Shown here piece after piece: positions 40,488 through 48,266 of a stretch of 64,000 nucleotides of DNA (position 1 is its first letter; each line of letters opens with the position of its first letter). This stretch comes from Planctomycetaceae bacterium (lineage in GTDB: Bacteria; Planctomycetota; Planctomycetia; Pirellulales; Lacipirellulaceae). Both the position numbers and the translations under genes were made by a program. Under the pieces are notes generated by a model. It was not told the DNA's origin. It saw only the letters and a list, made by a program, of their open reading frames with translations, and made no database searches. The stretch lies in NCBI GenBank assembly GCA_003233055.1, contig QIKP01000055.1, forward strand, positions 16,722 through 80,721, read 5' to 3'.

Positions 40488-41402
40488 TCACGCGGTTGCG
40501 TTTTCGCACTTCATCTTCCGATCGATCCGCCGCAGCAGCCCCCGTAGGACCCGGCCTGGGCCGATCTCGTAACAGGCCGCCACATTGTAGTCGGCGAGAA
40601 GCTTCTTCATCGAGTCTTCCCAGCGCACCGGGCTGACGACTTGCTCGCCAAGCAGGCGGCGGATTTCGACCGGGTCGTCGTGAGGTTCGGCGTCGACGTT
40701 CGAGATCACCGGGATGCGAGGGGGGCGGAGGTCGACCGACTCGAGCACCGCTTCAAGCCGCTCGACTGCCGACTGCATGAGATCGGTATGGAAGGCCCCC
40801 GCCACCGCGAGCGGGATCACCCGCATCGCCCCGCCGGCGTCGGCGAGGTCGGCAGCTCGCTGGCAGGCAGCGACAGCACCAGAAATCACGATGTTATTCG
40901 GGCAAAGCAGGTTCGCAACACTCAAGGTTTCCCCAGCAGCCGCCTCTTTGCAAATCGCTTCGATGTCGGCCAAATCCATTCCGAGAATGCTTACCATGCC
41001 GCTCGGCTCGGCCTCGGCCGCATCCTGCATGGCGGCTCCGCGTTCGGCGACCACCGCCAGACCATCCGCAAACGACAGCGCACCAGCAAACGTGAGTGCC
41101 GTGTACTCGCCCAAGCTCAGGCCGGCGGTCACGACGCAAGCATCAACCACTTCGGGATGGGTCGCGTCGAGTTGCTCCATCGCCGCCAGGCTTGCGACGT
41201 AAATGGCGGGCTGGCTATGGGCGGTCGAATCGAGCTGCTCGGCAGGTCCGCCGGTGCAAATCGCTAGAAGGTCGTAGCCCAGCTGCTCGCGTGCCTGATC
41301 AAACCGCTCGCGCGCGACGGGGAATTTTTCGCAAAGCTCCGCCGCCATGCCAACCGACTGAGCCCCCTGACCGGGAAACAAAAATGCAGTCTTGGCCGCC
41401 AA
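40488..41402 (-). CDS. fabD: Malonyl-CoA:ACP transacylase
   Basis: Probable start is TTG at 41402 (GGAG 6 nt upstream), giving 304 residues, normal for FabD; the track uses another TTG at 41486. FLFPGQGAQSVGMA opens the fold, GLSLGEYTAL holds the nucleophilic Ser (the usual GHSLGE His is Leu here) and VAGAFHTDLM the catalytic His. The enzyme loads malonyl groups onto ACP. It follows rpmF, the common bacterial order, and precedes the protease-like pair by 75 bp. Confidence 0.92.
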   Translation of the reverse strand: MAAKTAFLFPGQGAQSVGMAAELCEKFPVARERFDQAREQLGYDLLAICTGGPAEQLDSTAHSQPAIYVASLAAMEQLDATHPEVVDACVVTAGLSLGEYTALTFAGALSFADGLAVVAERGAAMQDAAEAEPSGMVSILGMDLADIEAICKEAAAGETLSVANLLCPNNIVISGAVAACQRAADLADAGGAMRVIPLAVAGAFHTDLMQSAVERLEAVLESVDLRPPRIPVISNVDAEPHDDPVEIRRLLGEQVVSPVRWEDSMKKLLADYNVAACYEIGPGRVLRGLLRRIDRKMKCENATA

Positions 41403-41509
41403 CGTAGACTCCGTGGAAGGGACCCATTCCCAATTCCCATCCACCAATTCCTCTGGTCGAGGGGCATGCAGTCGATGGGCATGCAACAGGGTTGGTTATG
41501 AGAGAAAAA

Positions 41510-41692
41510 TCAGACCGATTCGACCATCGTGCGGCCCATGTAGTGGCCACAGTTGGGGTTAGGGCAAACGACGTGCGTTGGCACCATCGAGCCACACTTG
41601 GGGCAGGGATGAAGCTGCCTCGCTTTGAGAGCATTATGCGAGCGGCGCTTGCCAGAACGGGAATTCGAGTGTTTACGCTTGGGGACAGCCAT
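41510..41692 (-). CDS. rpmF: 50S ribosomal protein L32
   Basis: 60 residues. MAVPKRKHSNSRSGKRRSHNA is the bL32 signature and CPKCG...CPNPNCG gives a four-Cys zinc ribbon, so this is the Cys-containing (C+) form. It is near the 3' face of the large subunit exit region. As in many bacteria it heads the fatty-acid gene cluster, which links ribosome and membrane synthesis. Confidence 0.96.
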   Translation of the reverse strand: MAVPKRKHSNSRSGKRRSHNALKARQLHPCPKCGSMVPTHVVCPNPNCGHYMGRTMVESV

Positions 41693-41822
41693 CGGACAGG
41701 GCCTCGCGGGGTCGCTAGCAGGGGTGGGGGAGGTCTAAGCAAGAAGCCCCACAGCATACTGCCCCCAAGAGGAATCTGTCAATGCCCTAGCCACAGAGGA
41801 GGGAACTTCCCCTCCTCTCTCG

Positions 41823-42896
41823 TCACCCTAGCTCGTTCGGCGGGGTTTCGCCCAGGTGTTCATAGCCTTTGGTGGTGAGCTTTCGGCCGCGAGGGGAGCG
41901 GATGACTAGCTCGGAACGGAGTAGAAACGGCTCGACTTCGTCGGTCAGTGTGTCGCAGGCGATGTTCAGCGTATGGGCGATCGCTTCCACGCCGACTGGG
42001 CCACCATGGAAGACCCGCAAGATGGTTGAAAGGTACTTCCGGTCCTGCGGGTCGAGCCCCAGGTGGTCGACCCCGAGCATGTCGAGTGCCCTCCTCGCCA
42101 CATCGCCCGTCATGTCACCGTCGGCGCGGCTCGTGGCGTAGTCGCGGACCCAGCGGAGGCGGTTGTTGGCAATGCGAGGTGTGCCGCGACTGGCGCGAGC
42201 GATCTGGTGGGCGGCGTCGTCATCGATCATCGTGCTAAGTTTCTTGGCGTTGCGTCGGACGATTTCGATCAGTTCCGTCTGCGAGTAGAAGTCGAGATGC
42301 TCGCGAATTTGGAACCGATCGCGGAGGGGGGCGGAAAGCAGGCCGGTCCGGGTGGTCGCGCCAATGAGCGTGAAGGGCTGCAGCCGCATGTTCACGGTCC
42401 GGGCGTTGACCCCTTCGCCAAGCGTGATATCGATGCGAAAGTCCTCCATTGCCGGGTACATGAACTCTTCGACCGTTTTGGGGAGGCGGTGGATTTCGTC
42501 GATGAACAGCACCGAGCCATGCTCGGCGTTGGTAAGATAAGGAAGGAGGTCCTTCGGCGCAGCCAGGGTCGCCCCGCTGGCGATTTGGAGCGGGACCCCC
42601 ATGTCGCGCGGGATGCACGTGGCGAAGGTCGTCTTGCCAAGCCCCGGCGGACCGTCGAGCAAGATATGCCCCAGCGGCTCGCTCCGTTTGTTGGCCGCAT
42701 CGACCGCAATCCGCAGCCGCTCCGCGACGTCCTCCTGCCCCACCATCTCCCGCATATGTTTCGGCCTGAGGGCAACATCTTCCTCCTTTTTCTCCTCGCC
42801 CTGGGGAGCGGGGGTGGTCGGGTCGATGTCCCCCTCAGCAAGGGGATCGCCGGCTGGCGCGGAGTCGTCGGCAGAAAGTATCGTTTCGCGGGGCAT
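41823..42896 (-). CDS. ruvB: Holliday junction branch migration helicase RuvB
   Basis: 357 residues from the ATG at 42896. Walker A is GPPGLGKTTFA (about 88-98), Walker B is LFIDEIHRLPKTVEEF, sensor segment GATTRTGLLSAPLRDRF, and the C-terminal winged helix ends in GRKLTTKGYEHLG. A 40-residue acidic, Pro-rich N-terminal extension precedes the usual start. RuvB rings drive branch migration with RuvA. Unusually, ruvB is separated from ruvA by two hydrolase genes and a plus-strand prsW. Confidence 0.95.
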   Translation of the reverse strand: MPRETILSADDSAPAGDPLAEGDIDPTTPAPQGEEKKEEDVALRPKHMREMVGQEDVAERLRIAVDAANKRSEPLGHILLDGPPGLGKTTFATCIPRDMGVPLQIASGATLAAPKDLLPYLTNAEHGSVLFIDEIHRLPKTVEEFMYPAMEDFRIDITLGEGVNARTVNMRLQPFTLIGATTRTGLLSAPLRDRFQIREHLDFYSQTELIEIVRRNAKKLSTMIDDDAAHQIARASRGTPRIANNRLRWVRDYATSRADGDMTGDVARRALDMLGVDHLGLDPQDRKYLSTILRVFHGGPVGVEAIAHTLNIACDTLTDEVEPFLLRSELVIRSPRGRKLTTKGYEHLGETPPNELG

Positions 42897-42994
42897 GGCA
42901 GTGTGGGGGTGGAGGGGGGACGCCTGACGATGATACCAAAATTGGGGCCGATTGCGCAATGCGGATTGCGGAATGTCAGGCCAAAGAGGATATT

Positions 42995-44149
42995 GTGCGA
43001 TTCCGCTTACCACAGGCAAAATCCGCTTTGAATCTCCGCTCCACTCTTCAAGCCAAAACCCGACAGCCCGCATTCCTTTGGCGCATGGCGCTCGGAATCC
43101 TGCTTGTTGGGGCCCTCTTCGGGTACGCAGCGCAGTGGCTTCCGGCGTCGGTGCCGGAGTTCCTGAAAGGCAACAAGGCAGAACTTGGCAAGCAGGTAGA
43201 GCATCTCGAACAGATCCAACAGTGGGCGACCGATGGCGATTGGGGGCGCCTCTGGTGGAGTCTTCCGCGCAGCATGTGGCTGGGGCTGGTTCCTGGGGCG
43301 ACGGCTCTTGCCGCCGTGACGGGCTTCTGCTGGCTAGCTTTCACCCTCCAGGCGGGGCAACCTGGCGCGCGGGGCGGCATTCGCTGGCCACTGGCTCTCG
43401 TCGCCGTCGCGATGGGGGTCGCAAGCATTTGGCCAACGCTCTTTGCTCTCTATTACCAAGAAACGGTCTGGGGACTCACCGAATCGCAGGACCTGATCGG
43501 CGGACTCCGTTTCTTTATTCTTGGTGTCGGGCTGCGCGAAGAACTCTCGAAGCTGCTCCTGTTCCTGCCATTGGTCCCCTCGATTGTTCGACGAGGGAGC
43601 GAACGCGAAGCGCTGCTCGTTGCCGCTTGCGTCGGGCTAGGTTTTGCGATGGAAGAAAACGTGGGCTACTTTGCCGGTTCGCCCGGCAGTTCGATGGGGC
43701 GGTTCCTGCAGGCCAACTTCTTTCACATGTCGCTCACGGGTCTCGCCGGTTTGGCCCTCTGCCGCGGCGTATGGCACCCACGCGAGCGGGCGGCCGAAGC
43801 GGCGGCCATCGTGCTGCTCGCCGTCATCGCTCATGGGCTCTACAACGCCTTGATGGTACTCCCCTTCTTCGGTGAGTACGCGATCCTCAGCTCGATCCTT
43901 TACATCTTGCTCGCCTACCAATTTTTCCGCGAGCTACGCCATTGGTGGCAACCCCGTGGCGAAACGATCAGCCTGACCGCCACGCTCGTCGCCGCCTCGG
44001 CCCTCGTGGCGGCGGTGACGTTTGTCTTCGTCGCTGCCGTGACCAACTTTGGCGACGCCATCGACGGCGTTCTCCAGCCAGGAATCGGTGCGGCACTGCT
44101 CGTCTATGTCTTCTTACGCGAGGTGCCGGAGTCGCTGGTCGATGTCTGA
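42995..44149 (+). CDS. PrsW-family membrane protease (CAAX protease-like)
   Basis: About 384 residues from the GTG at 42995 (AGAGG 5 nt upstream); an ATG at 42959 lacks a ribosome site, so the start is uncertain. About eight to nine membrane helices. GLREELSKLLLF (E-E-x-x-K), GFAMEENVGY, FFHMSLTG and HGLYNAL are the PrsW/ABI metal motifs, so it is probably an intramembrane zinc protease; in Bacillus PrsW cleaves an anti-sigma factor. Convergent with the hydrolase gene, the 3' ends overlapping by 36 bp. Confidence 0.87.
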   Translation: MRFRLPQAKSALNLRSTLQAKTRQPAFLWRMALGILLVGALFGYAAQWLPASVPEFLKGNKAELGKQVEHLEQIQQWATDGDWGRLWWSLPRSMWLGLVPGATALAAVTGFCWLAFTLQAGQPGARGGIRWPLALVAVAMGVASIWPTLFALYYQETVWGLTESQDLIGGLRFFILGVGLREELSKLLLFLPLVPSIVRRGSEREALLVAACVGLGFAMEENVGYFAGSPGSSMGRFLQANFFHMSLTGLAGLALCRGVWHPRERAAEAAAIVLLAVIAHGLYNALMVLPFFGEYAILSSILYILLAYQFFRELRHWWQPRGETISLTATLVAASALVAAVTFVFVAAVTNFGDAIDGVLQPGIGAALLVYVFLREVPESLVDV

Positions 44150-45010
44150 ATCCGACGGTTTCAGGTCGTGTGCGACATCTGCGGCCTCGGATCTTCCGGG
44201 ATATTCTCCGCGCGATGGCCGCTCCCTCTGCATTTCCGTCACGCGATCCAGAAAATTCCCCAGTGCGGTGTAGTAGTTGGGAGGGAGAGGTTCGTTGTGG
44301 CGGCCGTGCGGGACCTCGAAGAACTGCTTCAACTTGCCAGCGGCGTTCTCGGTTACTCGCTGGGCCTGCGCGACCGGCACTACTTCGTCGGTGGTGCGAT
44401 GGCTTTGGAAAATAGGACCGGCGTAGTCCTTGACGCGCGCGACCGAATCGAATCGGTCGCGCATCACGGTTTTCACGGGGAGCCACGGGTAGTTGTAGCT
44501 GGCCGCGTCGACCATGCTTGAACTCGTCGCGTCGAGCAGCAGCGCTTTGCATGGCTGCTTGACCGCCATCGCGACGCTGACACACCCCCCCAGCGATCGC
44601 CCCATGAGGAGAATCTCCGAAAGAGGGAGCCCCGTCCGCTCGGAGAGCCACTGTTGCGCGGCGAGGCCATCCGCAATAAGCCCCTCTTCGGTCGGCTTTC
44701 CTTCGCTCTTGCCATAGCCACGATAATCGTAAACCAGCACGGTCGCATCGAGTGTCGACTGCAACCGGAGCAACGTGTTGACTTGATTGCCGACATGCTC
44801 GTTGTTGCCATGCGAGTAGAGGATCACATGCCGAGGCTTCGGGTGCGAAACGAACCAGCCAAAGAGTCGGGTGCCATCGCCTGACTCGAACCAAACGTCT
44901 TCTTTGTCGATCCACTTCGGATCCCAATCGCCCGACTTCATGGAGGGGGCGGGGTAGGTCAGCAGTCGTTCAACGAAGCGAATCACGTCGTCTTGTCCGC
45001 CAATGCGCAA
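44114..45010 (-). CDS. Alpha/beta hydrolase, BEM46/ABHD13-like (paralogue 1)
   Basis: 298 residues from the TTG at 45010, the only in-frame start before a stop upstream apart from a GTG at 44986. SHGNNEHVGN is the oxyanion region, GRSLGGCVSV the nucleophile Ser and HGRHNEPL the late His. Compared with the neighbouring paralogue it lacks the N-terminal membrane helix; the frame before 45010 is not a helix. It may be cytosolic or truncated. The family includes putative lysophospholipases and thioesterases; substrate unknown. Confidence 0.78.
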   Translation of the reverse strand: MRIGGQDDVIRFVERLLTYPAPSMKSGDWDPKWIDKEDVWFESGDGTRLFGWFVSHPKPRHVILYSHGNNEHVGNQVNTLLRLQSTLDATVLVYDYRGYGKSEGKPTEEGLIADGLAAQQWLSERTGLPLSEILLMGRSLGGCVSVAMAVKQPCKALLLDATSSSMVDAASYNYPWLPVKTVMRDRFDSVARVKDYAGPIFQSHRTTDEVVPVAQAQRVTENAAGKLKQFFEVPHGRHNEPLPPNYYTALGNFLDRVTEMQRERPSRGEYPGRSEAADVAHDLKPSDSDIDQRLRHLA

Positions 45011-45201
45011 AGGAAATGAAGGGGCCGGAAATAGAGGGTCGCCAGCAATTCCAGCCTAGCCCAACGGCGGGCCAGTGTCGATTGTGGGAGTGCCGAAGAT
45101 CGCGGCCCTCCGCAGCTAGCAAGCCGTGGCGTCCTCGCCCACGGACATTCCCTCCAGGCCCGGGGACGGGCCGGCTCACTTTTTATCGGGAGAAGGGCAG
45201 C

Positions 45202-46032
45202 TCACTCTTGCTTGTTGACTTGATGCAAGAAGGCTCGCAGGGTGTCGTAGTACTCGGGCGGTGGCGGGGTGTTGTGCGTGCCGCCGTGGAATTCGAGGAA
45301 GGTCTTCTCGTCCGTTGGAATCGCGTCGAACAGCCGCCGTCCGTCGGCCATCGGGACGACCTGGTCCGCAGTGCCATGACTTTGGAGGACGGGGCCGTGG
45401 TAGTTCGCAATTCGGCCAATCGAGTCGTATCGATTCTGCATGACAAGGCGAACCGGCAGCCAAGGGTAGAGGTTCGCTGCCGTGTCGACCATCCGTGCGA
45501 ACGTGCTTTGCAGTACGAGCGCCTTCGCCCCCTGCTCTGCCGCCATGGCAATCGCGATGCCGCCGCCGATCGACCTACCGATGAGCACCACTTGGTCGGT
45601 GGCAACTCCAGCTCGTTCCGCTAGCCACGCCTGCGCCGCCATGCCGTCGGCCACGACTCCCGCCTCGTTCGGTTTGCCTTGGCTCTTGCCGTAGCCGCGA
45701 TAGTCGAAGACGAACACCGTCGCGTCGAGTTCGTCGCGAAGCAGGGCCATGAGCTGGGCATTGTCGGCTACCTGCTCGCCATTCCCGTGACAGTAGAGAA
45801 CCACATGCTGCGGATCGGGATGAGTAAACAACCATCCGGAGAGAGAAGTTCCATCGGTCGACTCGAACGAAACTTCTTCCTGCCCCAAACCGACCGGGTT
45901 CCAATCGGCGCGATCAACGGGCGGAATGGGATAGACGAGCCACGATTCGATAAAAGTCATCGACAAAACCACTAGGAGGTAAACAATAAGTAGTGGGCGA
46001 GCCATCCGCCAGATTCGTTTCCCTGCGGACAT
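45202..46032 (-). CDS. Alpha/beta hydrolase, BEM46/ABHD13-like, membrane-anchored (paralogue 2)
   Basis: 276 residues from the ATG at 46032, which starts one base after the ruvA stop (TAG-C-ATG), with GAGG upstream; hence co-translated with ruvA. An N-terminal helix (PLLIVYLLVVLSMTFIESW) anchors it. CHGNGEQV, GRSIGGGIAIAMA (Ser nucleophile), SHGTADQVVP (Asp) and GGTHNTP (His) complete the catalytic set. About 45 percent like the downstream paralogue in the core. Likely a peripheral membrane esterase; no connection with recombination is evident. Confidence 0.85.
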   Translation of the reverse strand: MSAGKRIWRMARPLLIVYLLVVLSMTFIESWLVYPIPPVDRADWNPVGLGQEEVSFESTDGTSLSGWLFTHPDPQHVVLYCHGNGEQVADNAQLMALLRDELDATVFVFDYRGYGKSQGKPNEAGVVADGMAAQAWLAERAGVATDQVVLIGRSIGGGIAIAMAAEQGAKALVLQSTFARMVDTAANLYPWLPVRLVMQNRYDSIGRIANYHGPVLQSHGTADQVVPMADGRRLFDAIPTDEKTFLEFHGGTHNTPPPPEYYDTLRAFLHQVNKQE

Positions 46033-46033
46033 G

Positions 46034-46657
46034 CTACTTGCCTCGATTTTCATAGACCGCGTGCAACAGGTCCTCGACGTTCTTGTACTTTTTCTTCCGC
46101 TCCATGGCGTCGTCGAGTAGGCGTCGGGCGTCGGCTTCGCTATGCCCCAGGGCCCGCAGTGTCTCGAACGCTTCGCTTGCCAGGTCGCGTTCGCGCGGGG
46201 CGACGTCGGGCGAGTCGTGGCCAATCAGCAGCGCAAACTTGGGGACCTTTCGCCGGAGTTTCGCAATGACGCGTTCCGCCGTCGCCGGGCCAATGCCTGG
46301 CAGCGTAGCGAGCCCCTTGGCGTCTTGGTCTTCGATCAGCATGGCGACTTCTTGCACCGGCCGGACCATCGCCCGAAGTGCCTTCTTCACGCCAACCCCA
46401 TCGACCTGGCAAAACAGCACGAAGAACTCCCGCTCGATTCCGCTGGTGAACCCGATCATCCGCGGGGTGAGTCGCCCCCGCGACGGGTCGCCTTCGAGGT
46501 ACTCGATGGTATGCAAGGAAGTCTCCTTGCCGATCTCGTTCTGCAATTGCCGGCGTGTGAACTCCGGGATGAGCACTTCGTGCTCGTAAGCGCCGACCCC
46601 GAGGGTCAAAACATCGCCCGACAGGGCAACCAACTTGCCAGTTATCTTCGTGATCAT
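46034..46657 (-). CDS. ruvA: Holliday junction branch migration complex subunit RuvA
   Basis: 207 residues. The N-terminal OB fold opens MITKITGKLVALSGDVLTLGVGAYEHEVLIP. Two helix-hairpin-helix motifs follow: FCQVDGVGVKKALRAM and LATLPGIGPATAERVIAKLRRKV. The C-terminal UBA-like domain that binds RuvB is ASEAFETLRALGHSEADARRLLDD. It binds four-way junctions and loads RuvB. Between it and ruvC sits a DUF433/DUF5615 pair. Confidence 0.94.
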   Translation of the reverse strand: MITKITGKLVALSGDVLTLGVGAYEHEVLIPEFTRRQLQNEIGKETSLHTIEYLEGDPSRGRLTPRMIGFTSGIEREFFVLFCQVDGVGVKKALRAMVRPVQEVAMLIEDQDAKGLATLPGIGPATAERVIAKLRRKVPKFALLIGHDSPDVAPRERDLASEAFETLRALGHSEADARRLLDDAMERKKKYKNVEDLLHAVYENRGK

Positions 46658-46689
46658 GGGGGGTTCGTCCGTGGTTTGTTGCGAGTTAT

Positions 46690-46902
46690 CTACCGTCCAC
46701 CGATTGGGAGTGAGCGCACGCGAATCCTTCCAGTTGTTACCGAGACCACTGCGCCCGATTGCCGCTCGATGGCAAGATCCAGAATCTCTTGGTCAGAGGC
46801 TGTAGAACGGCCTAACTCGCCAACATGTTCGGCAAAGATACCGATGTCCCTCAGATACTGGACCGAGGATCGCGGAAGACCTTGGTCGAGTAACAGCTTC
46901 AT
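46690..46902 (-). pseudogene. Truncated DUF5615 PIN-like toxin remnant
   Basis: 70 residues. MKLLLDQGLPRSSVQYLRDIGIFAEHVGEL..TASDQEILDLA matches the start of DUF5615 (PIN-like) proteins, with the Asp of LLLDQ. The family is normally about 110-120 residues and goes on with GAVVVTLD...; here it jumps after SGAVVSV to TTGRIRVRSLPIGGR and ends. A deletion removing the middle, or a frameshift, is likely. The antitoxin-like DUF433 gene lies 6 bp upstream. Confidence 0.6.
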
Positions 46903-46908
46903 GTCGTA

Positions 46909-47133
46909 CTACTTGAGTTCCAAGACTCGATCTTCAAGATTCGCCGCAGCATATTCTAGCAACTGGCGAATATCCTCCTCTTCCAGTTCAGGATACTCTT
47001 CGGCCAGTTCACTACGGTCCGGATACGTAGCGAGCAATTCCAGCACTCGACGTACGGTTAGACGCATTCCCCGAACGCAAGGTTGCCCCCCCATGACGTT
47101 GGGATCCACAGTGATCCGGTCGAAAGAGATCAT
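46909..47133 (-). CDS. DUF433 antitoxin-like protein
   Basis: 74 residues from the ATG at 47133 (GAGG upstream). FDRITVDPNVMGGQPCVRGMRLTVRRVLELLA is the DUF433 signature, a short helix-turn-helix-like fold found directly beside DUF5615 PIN-like proteins in what look like toxin-antitoxin pairs. LEEEDIRQLLEYAAANL is its C-terminal helix. It sits in the ruvC-ruvA interval, and its partner appears truncated. Confidence 0.85.
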   Translation of the reverse strand: MISFDRITVDPNVMGGQPCVRGMRLTVRRVLELLATYPDRSELAEEYPELEEEDIRQLLEYAAANLEDRVLELK

Positions 47134-47227
47134 GGCGGTAATCCTCGTTATTTTGCGCTCGTTTATTTTGCGTTGGATGAGGCGGCCCCTCCTCTGTTTC
47201 CATTCTACCACAAGCTGCCAGAAAGGC

Positions 47228-47728
47228 CTACGGCTGGCCCAGCACCGACAACCGGCTGAGATGCCAATGGGTGACGGCAATCGCGAGGGCGTCGGCCACG
47301 TCGGGTGGGTCGGGTGGTTTGGTGAGTCCCAGTTCGCGCGTGATGGCTTGTTGCATCTGCGATTTGGGGGCACGACCATGGCCAGTGAGCGTTTTTTTGA
47401 TCTGCGTCGCCGCGTAGTGCTTGACTTGGAGACCGCCCAGTTGTCCGGCGAGGATGATCGCGCCGCGGGCATGGGCCATCAGGATGGCCGTCTTCGGGCG
47501 TTCGTAGTGCGAGTAAAGCTCTTCAACCGCCATCACCTGGGGAGAGTGGGCCTCGATTACCTCCGCCACACCTCGATAGATTTCCGCCACCCTCTCGGCA
47601 AGTGACTTGTTCGCCGACGTCCCCCCCCGGACGATACCCGCCTCGACGAGTTTCGCCTGCCCGGTCGCCGTGTCGAGCACGCCGTAGCCGGTAATGTTGA
47701 GTCCAGGATCAATGCCAAGGATACGCAT
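47228..47728 (-). CDS. ruvC: Holliday junction resolvase RuvC
   Basis: 166 residues from the ATG at 47728; the track start is upstream. MRILGIDPGLNITGYGV has the first catalytic Asp (Asp7), VEELYSHYERPKT holds the Glu near residue 69, and KPPDPPDVADALAIAVTHW holds the C-terminal Asp pair. RuvC nicks the two opposite strands of the junction held by RuvAB. The C-terminal tail ends with SRLSVLGQP. Confidence 0.95.
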   Translation of the reverse strand: MRILGIDPGLNITGYGVLDTATGQAKLVEAGIVRGGTSANKSLAERVAEIYRGVAEVIEAHSPQVMAVEELYSHYERPKTAILMAHARGAIILAGQLGGLQVKHYAATQIKKTLTGHGRAPKSQMQQAITRELGLTKPPDPPDVADALAIAVTHWHLSRLSVLGQP

Positions 47729-47732
47729 GGTG

Positions 47733-47763
47733 AAAAAGCGGAAAGCGGAAAGCGGAAAGCGGA
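47733..47763. repeat. Short tandem repeat (GGAAAGC)n
   Basis: GCGGAAA repeated about four times just upstream of the ruvC start. The tract is polypurine and lies in the ruvC leader; it could vary in copy number by slippage. Confidence 0.6.
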
Positions 47764-47828
47764 GGTGTCGCTGGCGGGCTTGCCTCCACGGTGGGCCTAT
47801 CAAAGTAGTTTCTTGAATGCTTCAACCG

Positions 47829-48029
47829 TTAGTCCGGCGTCACGGGTAGTCCGGCGTCACGGGCTATGCCACCCATTGTGAATGCGTTAATGGGATCATG
47901 TCTCGGAATCGTAAGGACGCGATTGCCATCGGACATCACCGTGTGCTTGCCTTCGCGAACGACAGCAAAGCCGATTTTTTCAAGCGATTTGATTGCCCGC
48001 TTGTGGTGGACGCCTTGAATCTTGGGCAC
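47829..48029 (-). CDS. hicA: HicA-type mRNA interferase toxin
   Basis: 66 residues. KIQGVHHKRAIKSLEKIGFAVVREGKHTVMSDGNRVLTIPRHDPIN is the HicA double-stranded-RNA-binding-like fold with the His of GKHTVM. GGIARDAGLP is the family C-terminal helix. A 17-bp tandem duplication at 47831-47863 overlaps the end of the gene. It follows hicB by 3 bp (reverse order to the classic hicAB). Confidence 0.85.
   Translation of the reverse strand: MPKIQGVHHKRAIKSLEKIGFAVVREGKHTVMSDGNRVLTIPRHDPINAFTMGGIARDAGLPVTPD
47831..47863. repeat. 17-bp tandem duplication at the 3' end of hicA
   Basis: AGTCCGGCGTCACGGGT is followed at once by AGTCCGGCGTCACGGG. The second unit shifts the frame and puts the TAA stop there, so the duplication reset the end of HicA. 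Without it the frame would run on. Confidence 0.8.
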
Positions 48030-48032
48030 AAG

Positions 48033-48230
48033 TTACGCCTCAACTTCAACTTCATGAACTTCCTGTTCTTTACTGAGCATATCCACAGCTTCGAGGTACT
48101 CACGAATGGCATCCTTTACGTTATCGAGCGCTTCCTGCTCATTGATGCCTTGAGAGTGGCAGCCTGGCAGCCCGAGGACCGACGCGGCGACTCCCTCTTC
48201 CGAATGTTGGAGAACAATTCGATAACGCAT
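48033..48230 (-). CDS. hicB: HicB-type antitoxin
   Basis: 65 residues from the second of two ATGs (48230), best placed relative to GGAGGTTTC. MRYRIVLQHSEEGVAASVLGLPGCHSQG is the HicB RNase-H-like fold and ALDNVKDAIREYLEAVD its helix. No C-terminal DNA-binding domain is seen (the short form). It lies 36 bp after cysS and just before hicA, so the module is tucked after a housekeeping gene. Confidence 0.85.
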   Translation of the reverse strand: MRYRIVLQHSEEGVAASVLGLPGCHSQGINEQEALDNVKDAIREYLEAVDMLSKEQEVHEVEVEA

Positions 48231-48266
48231 CATGAAACCTCCGTTGGCAAGTGAAGACAAAACAGA

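Noticed and set aside
42959-42994. Longer N terminus for the PrsW protein (ATG at 42959)
   Set aside because: No ribosome site near this ATG, whereas GTG 42995 has AGAGG 5 nt upstream; kept only as an alternative.
43000-48000. Mobile element or phage island around the ruv genes
   Set aside because: Only small toxin-antitoxin-like pairs are present; there is no transposase, integrase or attachment duplication.
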